DNA from: Nitrospirota bacterium
GTDB taxonomy: Bacteria; Nitrospirota; Nitrospiria; Nitrospirales; UBA8639
Direction of reading: 5' to 3'
Length of the DNA: 7,143 bases
Assembly: GCA_029881175.1 (NCBI GenBank)
Contig: JAOUNC010000144.1
Location: forward strand, 1-7,143
Shown: one piece after another, positions 6,819 to 7,143 of the stretch
How the letters are laid out: each line of letters opens with the position of its first letter
Numbering within the stretch: position 1 is the first letter of the stretch
Position numbers and translations under genes: made by a program
The notes under the pieces: model-generated
Told to the model about the DNA's origin: nothing
Databases searched by the model: none
The model's input: the letters and a program-made list of their open reading frames with translations, nothing else

Positions 6819-7143
6819 AAGGAGGATTTCACAATCTTCGGTGACATGAAAATGACCAATTCACTTTTGGTTTTAACGGTATAGGTACCTTTAAATAAAC
6901 GGCCCAGCCAAGGAATATCTCCCAATAAGGGCACTTTCCGTTCAGTTTCGGACGATTCTTCTTGGATTAATCCTCCAATGATGACCATCTCTCCATCCTT
7001 GAGCCGGACGAGTCCGGAGGATTGTTTGATATCCAACACTGGAGCGGTAGCCGTTTCTTGTGGCGAGGTCTCAATGGCGCGAAGTCGGGAAATAATAGGT
7101 GTTACATCCAACATGATCCATCCGTCTTCGGAAATTCGCGGAG
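6815..7143 (-). CDS. mshL: MshL-type secretin, C-terminal part; gene begins beyond the right edge
   Basis: About 108 C-terminal residues are visible; the reading frame stays open through the right edge, so the gene start is outside the window. The secretin signature is clear: PRISEDGWIMLDVTP, then SGLVRLKDGEMVIIGGLIQE, then KVPLLGDIPWLGRLFKGT, ending with a terminal strand ELVIFMSPKIV. This is the conserved beta-barrel end of the secretin family (GspD, PilQ, MshL), which forms the multimeric outer-membrane pore through which the pilus or substrate passes. The position immediately before an mshM-like ATPase and an mshN-like TPR protein points to MshL. The protein ends four residues after the last strand with no long S domain, as usual for MshL. 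An internal ATG at 7114 is not the start, because family sequence continues upstream of it. Confidence 0.93.
   Translation of the reverse strand, partial: PRISEDGWIMLDVTPIISRLRAIETSPQETATAPVLDIKQSSGLVRLKDGEMVIIGGLIQEESSETERKVPLLGDIPWLGRLFKGTYTVKTKSELVIFMSPKIVKSSL

Noticed and set aside
6819..6825. Perfect AAGGAGG on the plus strand
   Set aside because: It lies within the mshL coding end on the wrong strand. The nearest plus-strand ATG at 6845 opens only about eleven codons before a stop.

Overview
The window is bacterial, with compact genes all read from the minus strand and base composition near 50% GC by eye. In transcription order (right to left) it holds the 3' end of an mshL-type secretin gene (6815 to beyond 7143), an mshM/ExeA-type AAA ATPase (5994-6818), an mshN-like membrane-anchored TPR protein (4495-5907), a FIST-domain sensor (3068-4201), a PAS hybrid histidine kinase with two receiver domains (773-3061), and the 5' end of an ammonium transporter gene (1-370). 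Gene content and the heptad-rich spacers would fit a Nitrospirota-type or similar environmental Gram-negative, but there is no taxonomic marker here and that placement is a guess.

Right part (4495-7143): mshL-mshM-mshN keeps the gene order of MSHA type IV pilus loci. mshL and mshM overlap by 4 bases (ATGA). The products would form the outer-membrane secretin, an inner-membrane or cytoplasmic ATPase and a bitopic periplasmic TPR protein of a pilus or secretion machine. No mshE-type assembly ATPase follows mshN in this window.

Middle part (773-4201): the FIST protein and hybrid kinase are only 6 bases apart. Their architecture matches the NosP/NahK (VpsV/VpsS) pairs, in which a FIST protein controls a PAS kinase feeding phosphorelay and biofilm or c-di-GMP circuits. 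The kinase has no HPt domain, so its phosphate output must pass through a separate protein.

Left part (1-772): the first 123 codons of an Amt-family ammonium channel, with a good ribosome binding site, lie after a 402-base spacer.

The most striking signal is a family of degenerate 7-bp tandem repeats (consensus about GTRAGGA or GTSAGGA) at three places: 669-724 downstream of the kinase gene, 5920-5997 between mshM and mshN as two inverted arms forming a long hairpin, and 935-1021 inside the kinase gene. The last copy is exactly 87 bp, is read in frame as 29 extra residues, and lies in the alpha3-beta4 loop of the second receiver domain. In the pilus operon the repeat supplies the stop codon of mshM and ends just before the mshN start, which lacks a recognisable ribosome binding site.
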